Shown: piece by piece, positions 7,534 through 14,878 of the stretch
Layout: each line of letters starts with the position of its first letter
Position numbering within the stretch: the first letter of the stretch is position 1
Position numbers and translations under genes: made by a program
Notes under the pieces: generated by a model
Seen by the model: only the letters and a program-made list of their open reading frames with translations
Database searches by the model: none
What the model was told of the DNA's origin: nothing
Assembly (NCBI GenBank): GCA_938022295.1
Contig: CALIDR010000146.1
Span: 1 to 23,225, forward strand
Length of the DNA stretch: 23,225 nucleotides
Direction: 5' to 3'
Origin: an uncultured Burkholderiaceae bacterium
GTDB taxonomy: Bacteria > Pseudomonadota > Gammaproteobacteria > Burkholderiales > Burkholderiaceae_C

Positions 7534-9168
7534 ATGATGACCGATCAAAGGCAGATCTACATCGTCGGCGGCGGGATTGCCGGCCTGTCGGCCGCCGTCT
7601 TCGCCATCCGGGACGCTGGCATCAAAGGCGAGAACATCCATCTCTTCGAAGAACGCGACGTTCTCGGCGGAGCGCTCGACGCCAAGTGGAATCGCCACAA
7701 GAACTACTCGATGCGGGGGGCCAGACTGATCAACGAGAAGGCCTACGAATGCTACTTCGACATGCTCTCGGCAATCCCGTGCCTTGCGGATCAGGAAGAA
7801 ATGGAGAAGCGCGGGCGCGAATACCTCGGGCATCAGCGGCCATGGCGAAGCGTCAAGGACGAGATATTCGCCTTCAACGAGACCCATCGGCTGAACACCG
7901 TCACCCGGCTGGTCGGAAAGGAGGGGGCGCGGATCGATCACACCAAACTGGGTCTGGGCTACGTCGATCGTATTTCGATGATCGCCCTCATTTCGATGTC
8001 CGAGGAGGTCATCGACGGCAGGAGGATCGATGAATACTTCCGGCCCTCGTTCTTCAAGACCAATTTCTGGTACCTGTTCGCCTCGATGTTCGGCTTCGAA
8101 CCGTGGCACAGCCTCATGGAGTTCCGGCGATACCTGCGACGCTTCTTCCACGAAGCACCGCACATCACGACGCTCGAGGGAGGCTGGAACACCCCGTACA
8201 ACAACTATGAGTCGATCGTCCTGCCGATCGAGAAGTGGCTGTCGAAACAGGGCGTCGACGTCCGGACCGGGGTGAAGGTCATCGACGTGGACTTCCGGCC
8301 ATCGAAAACGAAGAAGTCGGTTCGGCGACTTCACGTCCTCGAGAACGACCGCCGCGAAGAAATCGCCGTGGCCGGCACCGATCTCGTATTCATCACCATC
8401 GGATCGAAAGTGGCCGATTCGCGCACGGGAGGCATGAACAAGGCCCCGGCCTTGGTCACCGACAAGATCGACGGCGCCTGGACGCTGTGGGAAAAGATGG
8501 CCAGAAAGGTGCCCGACTTGGGAAACCCCGAGACCTTCAGCGGCCACGTCGACCGGACCCAATGGGCCGTTTTCACCGTCACGACGAAGGGGCCGCTGTT
8601 CGCCGAGAGGATCAGGAAATACTCGAGGGTCAAGGTGCAGGGGCAGCAGCACATCCTGTCCTGCATCGCGTCCAACTGGGGGTTGGGTTTACACGTGCCG
8701 TTTCAGCCACACTTCAGGAATCAGCCCGCGGACACGACCGTGATGTTCGGATACGGCCTGTACGGGAACACCCGGGGCAATTACGTCAAGAAGACGATGA
8801 CCGAATCGACCGGCGAGGAGCTGCTGACGGAACTGGTCTACCACCTGGGGTTCATGGCGGATCTGGACGGGATCAAGAAGGTCACGACGGCCATTCCAAC
8901 GGCACTTCCCTACGCCACCAGCCAATTCAGTCCGAGAAAGATCGCCGACCGACCCCGGGTCGTTCCCCCGGGGTCGCAGAATCTGGCGCTGTTGGGACAG
9001 TTCGTCGAGATCCCGGACGACTGCGTCTTCCTGGTCGACTATTCGACCCGGTCGGCCCAGATCGGCGTGTACCGGCTGTTGAACGTCGACAAGGAAGTCA
9101 CGCCGGTCTACACGGGCGTGCTCAGCCCGATCCAGTGGGCGAACGCCTTGCGCGTGTTCCTGCGCTGA
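7534..9168 (+). CDS. ohyA: Oleate hydratase (MCRA family)
   Basis: A 544-residue FAD-dependent fatty-acid hydratase. The family adds water to the cis-9 double bond of oleate to give 10-hydroxystearate, which can detoxify unsaturated fatty acids. The N-terminal Rossmann motif is G12-G-G14-I-A-G17, with Glu39/Glu40 as likely ribose ligands. The RGARLINEKAYEC segment (61-73) holds Glu72, which I believe is the catalytic glutamate position. The segments TPYNNYESIVLPI, FGYGLYGNTRGN and LLGQFVEIPDDCVF are family hallmarks. At 544 residues it is shorter than characterised enzymes (about 590-650) and seems to lack the C-terminal membrane-association extension. ATG 7534 follows a GGGGAAAAG stretch. 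Base composition is much lower in G+C than the neighbours (32/60 in 7981-8040, 37/60 in 8581-8640), with AAA, GAA and ATT codons used freely, which suggests horizontal transfer. Confidence 0.93.
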   Translation: MMTDQRQIYIVGGGIAGLSAAVFAIRDAGIKGENIHLFEERDVLGGALDAKWNRHKNYSMRGARLINEKAYECYFDMLSAIPCLADQEEMEKRGREYLGHQRPWRSVKDEIFAFNETHRLNTVTRLVGKEGARIDHTKLGLGYVDRISMIALISMSEEVIDGRRIDEYFRPSFFKTNFWYLFASMFGFEPWHSLMEFRRYLRRFFHEAPHITTLEGGWNTPYNNYESIVLPIEKWLSKQGVDVRTGVKVIDVDFRPSKTKKSVRRLHVLENDRREEIAVAGTDLVFITIGSKVADSRTGGMNKAPALVTDKIDGAWTLWEKMARKVPDLGNPETFSGHVDRTQWAVFTVTTKGPLFAERIRKYSRVKVQGQQHILSCIASNWGLGLHVPFQPHFRNQPADTTVMFGYGLYGNTRGNYVKKTMTESTGEELLTELVYHLGFMADLDGIKKVTTAIPTALPYATSQFSPRKIADRPRVVPPGSQNLALLGQFVEIPDDCVFLVDYSTRSAQIGVYRLLNVDKEVTPVYTGVLSPIQWANALRVFLR

Positions 9169-10122
9169 TCGCTGACGCTGCTCACCGATCCGTACGCGTT
9201 CGATGTCTGCCCCGGCGACGGTTCGGCGCATGCGATCGGATGCGTCGGATCGGCCTCGCGGGGCACGCCCGCGCCGGCCACGGCGAAGCCGATGCCGACC
9301 TCGAACGCTTCCTTTGTCTTCTGCGCATCGCCGCGATGCCGTTGGGGCCTGCGCGTGCGCCGGCCGAGAGCCTGTGGCGAAGTGGATTGCACCCGCGTGA
9401 CGGCTCCCGACGGGCCCGATCGAGGCGCAAGGCTCAACCGGGGTGGGGCCCCGGCAAGGCCTTGCCACGACGGGCGGGCCCGTCGGGGGCCCTCACCCGT
9501 CGGGCCGGGGTACCCAAAGGCGCTGGGCGGCGGTGCGCTGCTGGCCCGGGCAGCGAGCCCGGGCGGCGCAGCGCGCCTACCCCAGCGCCCTTGGCCACCC
9601 CCGCGGGTGCAAGCCATGCCTTCACCCTAGATCCGGCAGTCCGCCGCTCGCTTCCGCATGTAACCTGCTCTCGTGCTTGGTGTTTTCGCCCAAGCGGGCG
9701 GTCACCTCTCGGGTGACGACGCTGCGCACCCGATCGAGCCGCCCTCGGTCACGCTGGCGGCGTTGCGAGCCCTGCGGGCCGCGGCGGGCGGGGTCGCCCG
9801 CCCGCTCGCCAGGCGCGCACCGTCCGCAGGGATGGTGCGCGTGCGGGCTCGGCCTTGCCAGCGCGCCCGATGACGGCCCGCACGGGCGCGCCCAACTGCC
9901 GGATCTCGGCTGAGCCCGGTTCGATCACCTGCCTCGTCGGCGACCTGTGCCTCCACCGTGCGCGGCGCTGGGGGGCAAAGACGCCAGTCGGCGGTCCCGA
10001 CCGAAGGCGCGTGCGGATGAGCTGCCACCGAGGGATGCGCCCAGCGGGCGAGCGGCGTCGTGCGGGGAGAGCCGCTGCGCGTGTCGGGTCTCGCTTGCCG
10101 GAGCTGTCGCTCGGTGTGCGGC
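9169..10122. other. Long intergenic region without a convincing gene
   Basis: These 954 bases between ohyA and the 86-residue gene show open frames on both strands. All are arginine- and proline-rich, lack family motifs and consistent third-position bias, and are what GC-rich non-coding DNA produces. The region holds a dense run of palindromes at about 9441-9600. It also has short hairpins: GCTTGG/CCAAGC near 9672-9696, GTCACC/GGTGAC near 9701-9717, and GCGGGCGG/CCGCCCGC at 9784-9791/9798-9805. It may be a decayed insertion or a dispersed repeat next to the acquired ohyA gene. I see no transposase, integrase or tRNA remnant. Confidence 0.6.
9441..9600. repeat. Palindrome cluster with long imperfect hairpin
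   Basis: Within 160 bases there are GGGGCCCC (9445-9452), the perfect 14-base palindrome GGCAAGGCCTTGCC (9453-9466), repeated GGGCCC/CCGTCGGG strings, and a long imperfect hairpin. The outer hairpin arms are CCAAAGGCGCTGGG (9514-9527) and CCCAGCGCCCTTGG (9581-9594), with one mismatch. The inner part carries two copies of GCCCGGGC (9544-9551 and 9557-9564) around the loop AGCGA. Such a structured unit is typical of dispersed intergenic repeats; other copies cannot be checked here. Confidence 0.55.
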
Positions 10123-10383
10123 CTACGTACGCCCGCGCGGCGGGCCGGTGACCGCCTCGACCGCCCCCGGACATCGCCGCTCGAGATCGGCGACGTCGAG
10201 CGCAAGGCCGTCGGGGGCGAACGCGGTCACGACCCCTTCGCGGGCCAGCAGGATCGCGACCGGGCGCTTGTGCGCCGTCGCGACCATGGCGCCGCCCGCG
10301 CACGCCACGGCGATCGCCTGTTCGCACAGCGCCGCGGCGCGCCAGCCGCCGACGTCGATCGCGGGCTCGAGGCGCAGCGTCAT
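10123..10383 (-). CDS. Hypothetical 86-residue protein
   Basis: A small cytoplasmic protein starting at ATG 10383, whose start overlaps the stop of the DUF2953 gene upstream (ATGA), so it is probably translationally coupled. No signal peptide or membrane helix is visible. The sequence starts MTLRLEPAIDVGGWRAA, has a central stretch ATAHKRPVAILLAREGVV, and ends in GPPRGRT. I do not recognise the family. The central pattern of a proline-valine beta strand followed by EGVVTAFAPDG faintly recalls the second half of GerW-type proteins, but this is too weak to use. Its place as last gene of a GerW-DUF2953 operon is the best hint of function. Confidence 0.72.
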   Translation of the reverse strand: MTLRLEPAIDVGGWRAAALCEQAIAVACAGGAMVATAHKRPVAILLAREGVVTAFAPDGLALDVADLERRCPGAVEAVTGPPRGRT

Positions 10384-10991
10384 CGCCGCCCCCCGCGCGC
10401 CACGGTCCACGCGAAGCGCAGCGCCGGCGGCAGCAGCGCGGCGGGCACGAGGCGCAGCGTGGCCTCGGCGTCGCCGGAGAGCGTCGCGCCGTCGAAGCGC
10501 GGGCGCACCGTCGCGACACCGGCCAGCGGCGGCACGGCGTACAGCAGCGGCGCGAGCATGCCCCAGACGCGGCCGGTGTCGGCCGGGTCGTCGAGGCCGA
10601 ACTCGCCGTCCACGTGCAGGTGCTCGATGCGCAGGCACGCCAGCAGATCGGCCAGCAGGCGCGGGACGCCGCGCAGCAGCGCCGGCCAGCGGCCGCGCAG
10701 CCACGGCGGGACGCCGCGCCTTCGCTTCCGCTCGCGCGCGGCTGCGGGCGTTGTCTCTGCTGCCCCGCCGCGGCGGGCTTTGGCCTTCGCCACCCCTCGC
10801 GCACTGTCGTAGGCCGTCAGCCGCGGCACGAGGCCGCCGAACAGGCCGAGTTCGACGCGCAGCCGCGGCGCGGGACTCGTCGAGCCGGCCAGCCGCAGGC
10901 GCAGTGGCAGCACGGCCAGCGCCAGCAGCGCGACGAGGAACGCGCCGGCGACCGCGGCGAGCGCCGCGGCCGCCCACCCTATCGCGCCCAC
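10380..10991 (-). CDS. DUF2953 membrane protein (YtfI-like)
   Basis: A 203-residue protein if started at GTG 10991, ten bases after the gerW stop. A longer reading from 11141 would overlap gerW by about 140 bases and add an arginine-rich leader, so it was rejected. An N-terminal hydrophobic helix (about residues 4-32) is followed by a strand-rich region (LRLRLAGSTSPAPRLRVELGLFGGLVP), a basic linker at about 65-95, and the DUF2953 signature DDPADTGRVWGMLAPLL. In Bacillus subtilis the homologous ytfI is adjacent to ytfJ (gerW). The same pairing here supports both assignments. The biochemical role is unknown. The start codon has a poor ribosome-binding site, which fits coupling to gerW. Confidence 0.8.
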   Translation of the reverse strand: MGAIGWAAAALAAVAGAFLVALLALAVLPLRLRLAGSTSPAPRLRVELGLFGGLVPRLTAYDSARGVAKAKARRGGAAETTPAAARERKRRRGVPPWLRGRWPALLRGVPRLLADLLACLRIEHLHVDGEFGLDDPADTGRVWGMLAPLLYAVPPLAGVATVRPRFDGATLSGDAEATLRLVPAALLPPALRFAWTVARGGRR

Positions 10992-11001
10992 CGACGCGCG
11001 G

Positions 11002-11376
11002 TCAGCCGTTGCCGGCCGTGCCGCCCTTGTCGCCGCCGCCCTTGCCCTGGTTTCCCATGCGCTCGACGGCGGCGGTGGCGGCCCTGCCGAGCACGTCGGC
11101 CAGGGTCGACGCGGCGCCCTGCACGCCTTCGACGCGCGCACCCTTGGCGTCGACGATGATCGCGCCGAGCGGCTTGATGCCGCCGCCGGCCCCGGTGCCA
11201 GCCGAGGCGCCCTTGGCGTCGTTGCCGCCGCCGGCGCCGAAGCCGAAGCCGTAGCTGACCATCGGGATGATCGTCGCGCCGTCGCGCTCGATCGGGTCGC
11301 CGAGGACGTTGCGCGCGTTCAGCAGGCGCTCGAGCTCCTCGACCGCCCCCTTCAACAACCGTTCGACGTGGTCCAT
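11002..11376 (-). CDS. GerW/YtfJ-family protein
   Basis: A 124-residue protein starting at ATG 11376, with GGGGAG nine bases upstream. It contains the family hallmark FGFGAGGGND...GTGAGGGIKPLGAIIV at about residues 44-75, a glycine-rich segment followed by a hydrophobic strand, after an N-terminal helix (HVERLLKGAVEELERLL). The C-terminus is a flexible glycine/lysine tail. In Bacillus this family (Spore_YtfJ) is needed for spore germination, but members are widespread in bacteria that do not sporulate, where their role is not known to me. It is the first gene of a three-gene minus-strand operon with DUF2953 and the 86-residue protein. An FNR-like box lies 66 bases upstream of its start. Confidence 0.9.
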   Translation of the reverse strand: MDHVERLLKGAVEELERLLNARNVLGDPIERDGATIIPMVSYGFGFGAGGGNDAKGASAGTGAGGGIKPLGAIIVDAKGARVEGVQGAASTLADVLGRAATAAVERMGNQGKGGGDKGGTAGNG

Positions 11377-11441
11377 CGCTGTCGCTCCCCGGCCGACGGC
11401 CGTTGCGCCGCCGACTCTGCGGCCACCGGTCCGGGCGTGTC

Positions 11442-11455
11442 TTGCGCTCGATCAA
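11442..11455. promoter_or_regulatory. FNR/Anr-like box nearest gerW
   Basis: TTGCG-CTCG-ATCAA matches the TTGAT-N4-ATCAA consensus perfectly in one half-site and at 3/5 in the other. It lies 66 bases upstream of gerW. It is weaker than the second box. Confidence 0.35.
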
Positions 11456-11587
11456 GGCCGCGACAGGGCCGGGGTTTCCTGCGCGCGGCGCCGCGCCTTC
11501 ACCGAACCGTCATGTCGGCGACGCGGCGGGGGCATCCGAACGTCGTCGGCGCCGGCAGGCGGCGGGCAGCGCCCGCACGCAACCCGT

Positions 11588-11601
11588 TTGACCGCGATCA
11601 A
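11588..11601. promoter_or_regulatory. FNR/Anr-like box upstream of ppsA
   Basis: TTGAC-CGCG-ATCAA matches TTGAT-N4-ATCAA at 9 of 10 defined positions and lies 77 bases upstream of the ppsA ATG, a suitable distance for class II activation. Apart from this and the weaker box at 11442, I see no other clear element in the 302-base gap 11377-11678 between gerW and ppsA. Confidence 0.55.
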
Positions 11602-11678
11602 GCAGCGCGCGCGCCCGCCCCTGCACGATCCGCCGACCGCCCATCCATCCGGGCAAGCCCCGCGCGAGGACCGCACCG

Positions 11679-14081
11679 ATGACGACCCCGCCTGCCTACA
11701 TCCGCTGGTTCCGCGACCTGTCGCTGGCCGACCTGCCGCTGGTGGGCGGCAAGAACGCCTCGCTCGGCGAGATGTTCCGCGAGCTCGCGCCGCTGGGCGT
11801 GCGCATCCCCGACGGCTTCGCCGTCACGGCGCAGGCGTACCGCGACGCGCTCGACGCCGCCGGCGCCTGGGGCGAGCTGCATGAACTGCTCGACCGCCTC
11901 GACAAGCGCGACACCGACGCGCTGGCGCGCGCCGGCGCCCGGGCGCGCGAGATCGTCTACGCGGCGCCGATGCCCCGGGCCGTCGAGCAGCAGTTGCGCG
12001 AGGCCTGGCGCACGCTGAAGGCGCAGGTCGGGCCCGACCTGAGCGTCGCGGTGCGCAGCTCCGCCACCGCCGAGGACCTGCCCACCGCGAGCTTCGCCGG
12101 CCAGCACGACACGTACCTCAACATCCGCGGCGAGGAGATGCTCGTCGACGCCGTCAAGCGCTGCCAGGCGTCGCTGTTCACCGACCGCGCGATCAGCTAC
12201 CGCATCGACCAGGGCTTCGACCACTTCAAGGTCTACCTGTCGGTCGCGGTGATGCAGATGGTGAGGAGCGACCTCGCCTCCAGCGGCGTCATCTTCACGA
12301 TCGACACCGAGAGCGGCCACCCCGACTTCGTCTTCGTCACCGCCGCCTGGGGGCTGGGCGAGAACGTCGTGCAGGGTGCCGTCGACCCCGACGAGTTCTA
12401 CGTCCACAAGCCCACCTACCGCCTCGGCCACCGCGCCGTCGTGCGGCGCACGCTCGGCGACAAGCAGGTGCGCATGGTCTACGCGCCGGGGCGCACGCGC
12501 GAGCCGGTCGTCAACCAGCCCACGCCGAAGGCCGAGCGCGCGCGCTACTGCCTGAGCGACGACGACGTGCTCGAACTCGCCGGCGCCGCGATCGCGATCG
12601 AGGACCACTACGGCCGGCCGATGGACATCGAGTGGGCCAAGGACGGCCCCGACGGCAAGCTCTACATCGTGCAGGCGCGCCCCGAGACGGCGGCGTCGCG
12701 CAAGCGCGCCAACGTGCTCGAGGAATACGTGCTCGACGGCACCGGACCGGTGCGCGTGCAGGGCCGCGCGGTGGGCGCCAAGATCGCCACCGGCGCCGCG
12801 CGGCGCATCACGTCGGCGGCCCGGCTCAACACGTTCCGCCCCGGCGAGGTGCTGGTGGCCGACACCACGACGCCCGACTGGGAGCCGGTGATGAAGACGG
12901 CCGCGGCGATCGTCACCAACCGCGGCGGGCGCACCTGCCACGCGGCGATCGTCGCGCGCGAGCTCGGCATCCCCGCCGTCGTCGGCGCCGAGCACGCGAC
13001 CGAGGCGCTGGCCGACGGCGAGACGGTCACCGTCTCGTGCGCCGAAGGAGCGGTGGGCCGCGTCTACGCCGGCGCGGTGCCGTTCCACAAGGAGACGAGC
13101 GATCTCGCGGGGCTGCAGAAGCCCGCCACCGAGATCATGGTCAACCTCGGCAACCCGGAGCTCGCGTTCCAGGTCAGCCTGATGCCGTGCGACGGCGTCG
13201 GGCTGGCGCGGATGGAATTCATCATCAACAAGTACATCAAGGTGCACCCGATGGCGGTGCTGCACCCCCAGCGCATCCAGGACGCGGCGGTGCGCGCGCA
13301 GGTCGAGGCGCTGTGGGCGCAGTACGCCGACGGCGCGGCGTACTTCGTCGAGAAGCTGAGCGAGGGCATCGGCACGATCGCCGCCGCGTTCTGGCCGCGG
13401 CCGGTGATCGTGCGGCTGTCGGACTTCAAGAGCAACGAGTACGCGGCGCTGCTCGGCGGGCGCGACTTCGAGCCGCACGAGGAGAACCCGATGATCGGGT
13501 TCCGCGGCGCGTCGCGCTACACCCACCCGGCGTACGAGGAGGGCTTCGCGCTCGAGTGCATCGCGCTGCACCGCGTGCGCGACGTGATGGGGCTCGCCAA
13601 CCTGAAGGTGATGGTGCCGTTCTGCCGGCGCCTGGACGAGGCGCGGCGCGTGCTCGACGTGATGGCGAAGCACGGCCTCGAGCGCGGGAAGAACGGCCTC
13701 GAGGTCTACGTGATGTGCGAGATCCCGAACAACGTGCTGCTGATCGACGAGTTCAGCGAACTGTTCGACGGCTTCTCGATCGGCAGCAACGACCTCACGC
13801 AGCTGACACTGGGCGTCGACCGCGACAGCGCGATCGTCGCCGAGAGCTTCGACGAGCGCGACCCCGGCATGCTGAAGATGCTGAGGCTCGCCGTCGAGGG
13901 CGCCAAGCGCAACGGCCGTCACAGCGGCATCTGCGGCCAGGCGCCGTCGGACCACCTCGAGATCGCGCAGTACCTGGTCGAGCTCGGCATCGACAGCATC
14001 AGCCTGACGCCCGACCGCGTGCTGAAGACGATGCAGGCGGTGCGCGAGATCGAGCAGGCGCGCGGGCGCGCGCCGCGCTGA
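11679..14081 (+). CDS. ppsA: Phosphoenolpyruvate synthase
   Basis: An 800-residue cytoplasmic enzyme that converts pyruvate, ATP and water into phosphoenolpyruvate, AMP and phosphate, the entry to gluconeogenesis from pyruvate. The N-terminal nucleotide-binding domain begins with LPLVGGKNASLGEM. The swivelling phosphohistidine domain has TNRGGRTCHAAIVARELGIP with His421, the same number as in E. coli. The C-terminal TIM-barrel domain has the substrate motifs GFRGASRY, GSNDLTQLTLGVDRDS and SGICGQ with Cys752. All the catalytic segments are present and the length is close to E. coli PpsA (792). AGGA lies nine bases before the ATG. The regulator gene ppsR, often adjacent in betaproteobacteria, is not next to it. 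The FNR-like box upstream suggests oxygen-linked control. Confidence 0.97.
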   Translation: MTTPPAYIRWFRDLSLADLPLVGGKNASLGEMFRELAPLGVRIPDGFAVTAQAYRDALDAAGAWGELHELLDRLDKRDTDALARAGARAREIVYAAPMPRAVEQQLREAWRTLKAQVGPDLSVAVRSSATAEDLPTASFAGQHDTYLNIRGEEMLVDAVKRCQASLFTDRAISYRIDQGFDHFKVYLSVAVMQMVRSDLASSGVIFTIDTESGHPDFVFVTAAWGLGENVVQGAVDPDEFYVHKPTYRLGHRAVVRRTLGDKQVRMVYAPGRTREPVVNQPTPKAERARYCLSDDDVLELAGAAIAIEDHYGRPMDIEWAKDGPDGKLYIVQARPETAASRKRANVLEEYVLDGTGPVRVQGRAVGAKIATGAARRITSAARLNTFRPGEVLVADTTTPDWEPVMKTAAAIVTNRGGRTCHAAIVARELGIPAVVGAEHATEALADGETVTVSCAEGAVGRVYAGAVPFHKETSDLAGLQKPATEIMVNLGNPELAFQVSLMPCDGVGLARMEFIINKYIKVHPMAVLHPQRIQDAAVRAQVEALWAQYADGAAYFVEKLSEGIGTIAAAFWPRPVIVRLSDFKSNEYAALLGGRDFEPHEENPMIGFRGASRYTHPAYEEGFALECIALHRVRDVMGLANLKVMVPFCRRLDEARRVLDVMAKHGLERGKNGLEVYVMCEIPNNVLLIDEFSELFDGFSIGSNDLTQLTLGVDRDSAIVAESFDERDPGMLKMLRLAVEGAKRNGRHSGICGQAPSDHLEIAQYLVELGIDSISLTPDRVLKTMQAVREIEQARGRAPR

Positions 14082-14132
14082 CGTTCCGGTATCGTCGGGG
14101 CCGTCCCGCAGGGTACCCACAGGAGACGAACG

Positions 14133-14711
14133 ATGCAACGATGGACGTTCCGCCGCGCGATCGCCCCGGCCGCGCTCGCGGCACTGCTGACGGCCGCCGC
14201 GGCGCACGCGGCCGAGGTCGGCGGCGTCAAGCTCGAAGAGCGCGTCAGCGTCGGCGGCAAGGAGCTCGTGCTCAACGGCGCCGGCATCCGCTCGCGCGCG
14301 ATCTTCAAGGTCTACGTCGGCGCGCTGTACCTGCCGGCCAAGGCCGGCGACCTCGCCGCGACGCTGGCGCAGAGCCCGCGCCGCGTGCAGATGACGCTGC
14401 TGCGCAACGTCGGCGCCGACGACCTCGTCGGCGCGCTGGTCGACGGCATGAGCGCCAACCACTCGCCCGCCGAGATGGCGGCGCTGAAGCCGCAGACGGA
14501 TCAGCTCGTCGCGCTGATGAAGTCGATCGGCGAGGCGAAGACGGGCGACGTCGTCACGCTCGACCTCGTCGACGGCGAGACGCGCGTGGGCCACAACGGC
14601 AAGCCGATCGGCGCGGTCGCCGGCGCCGGCTTCGCCGACGCGCTGATCAGGATCTGGCTCGGCGACAAGCCGGTGCAGGCCGACCTGAAGAAGGCGATGC
14701 TCGGCGGCTGA
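14133..14711 (+). CDS. Secreted chalcone-isomerase-like protein
   Basis: A 192-residue protein with a signal peptide (basic start MQRWTFRR, hydrophobic core, AHA cleavage site before residue 27), so it acts in the periplasm. The mature part contains the family pattern GKELVLNGAGIRSRAIFKVYVGALYLPA, followed by RRVQMTLLRNVGADDLVGAL and the late segments GDVVTLDLVDGE and FADALIRIWLGDKPVQADLKKAMLG. This is the bacterial chalcone isomerase-like domain family, which is not expected to have flavonoid isomerase activity. A lipid- or fatty-acid-binding role is sometimes suggested. AGGAGA lies seven bases upstream of the ATG. It sits between ppsA and fba with its own short leader (14082-14132). Function is unknown. 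Confidence 0.87.
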   Translation: MQRWTFRRAIAPAALAALLTAAAAHAAEVGGVKLEERVSVGGKELVLNGAGIRSRAIFKVYVGALYLPAKAGDLAATLAQSPRRVQMTLLRNVGADDLVGALVDGMSANHSPAEMAALKPQTDQLVALMKSIGEAKTGDVVTLDLVDGETRVGHNGKPIGAVAGAGFADALIRIWLGDKPVQADLKKAMLGG

Positions 14712-14778
14712 ACGCGGCAGGCGCCGCCTCGCCGGGGCATCGCGCGCTGCGCGGGGCCGTCGGTCGGACCCCCGCCGG

Positions 14779-14784
14779 TAGAAT
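14779..14784 (+). promoter_or_regulatory. Candidate fba -10 box
   Basis: TAGAAT matches TATAAT at five of six positions and is followed by CGGTGGC, the same context as at 1844. It lies 95 bases before the fba start in the 167-base gap after the chalcone-isomerase-like gene. The -35 region (GCCGTC at 14756) is poor. Confidence 0.45.
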
Positions 14785-14878
14785 CGGTGGCGTCTTCGTC
14801 GCAGAGTCTGGCCGCAGCGTCCGGCCCCGCGGGCGCGGCGGCCTCGCGATCCGCCTTCGCCACCGCCAGGAGCCCGTC

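Noticed and set aside
9514..9594. Integron attC site
   Set aside because: The hairpin lacks the GTTRRRY/RYYYAAC core sites, and no integrase gene is present.
9108..9617. Minus-strand frame of 169 codons after ohyA, and other frames at 9203-9400, 9443-9913 and 9702-10205
   Set aside because: Pro/Arg/Gly-rich products, no motif and no good ribosome-binding site. They cross the palindrome cluster and overlap one another on both strands.
10992..11141. N-terminal extension of the DUF2953 protein
   Set aside because: It would overlap gerW in another frame by about 140 bases and add a proline/arginine-rich leader before the membrane helix.
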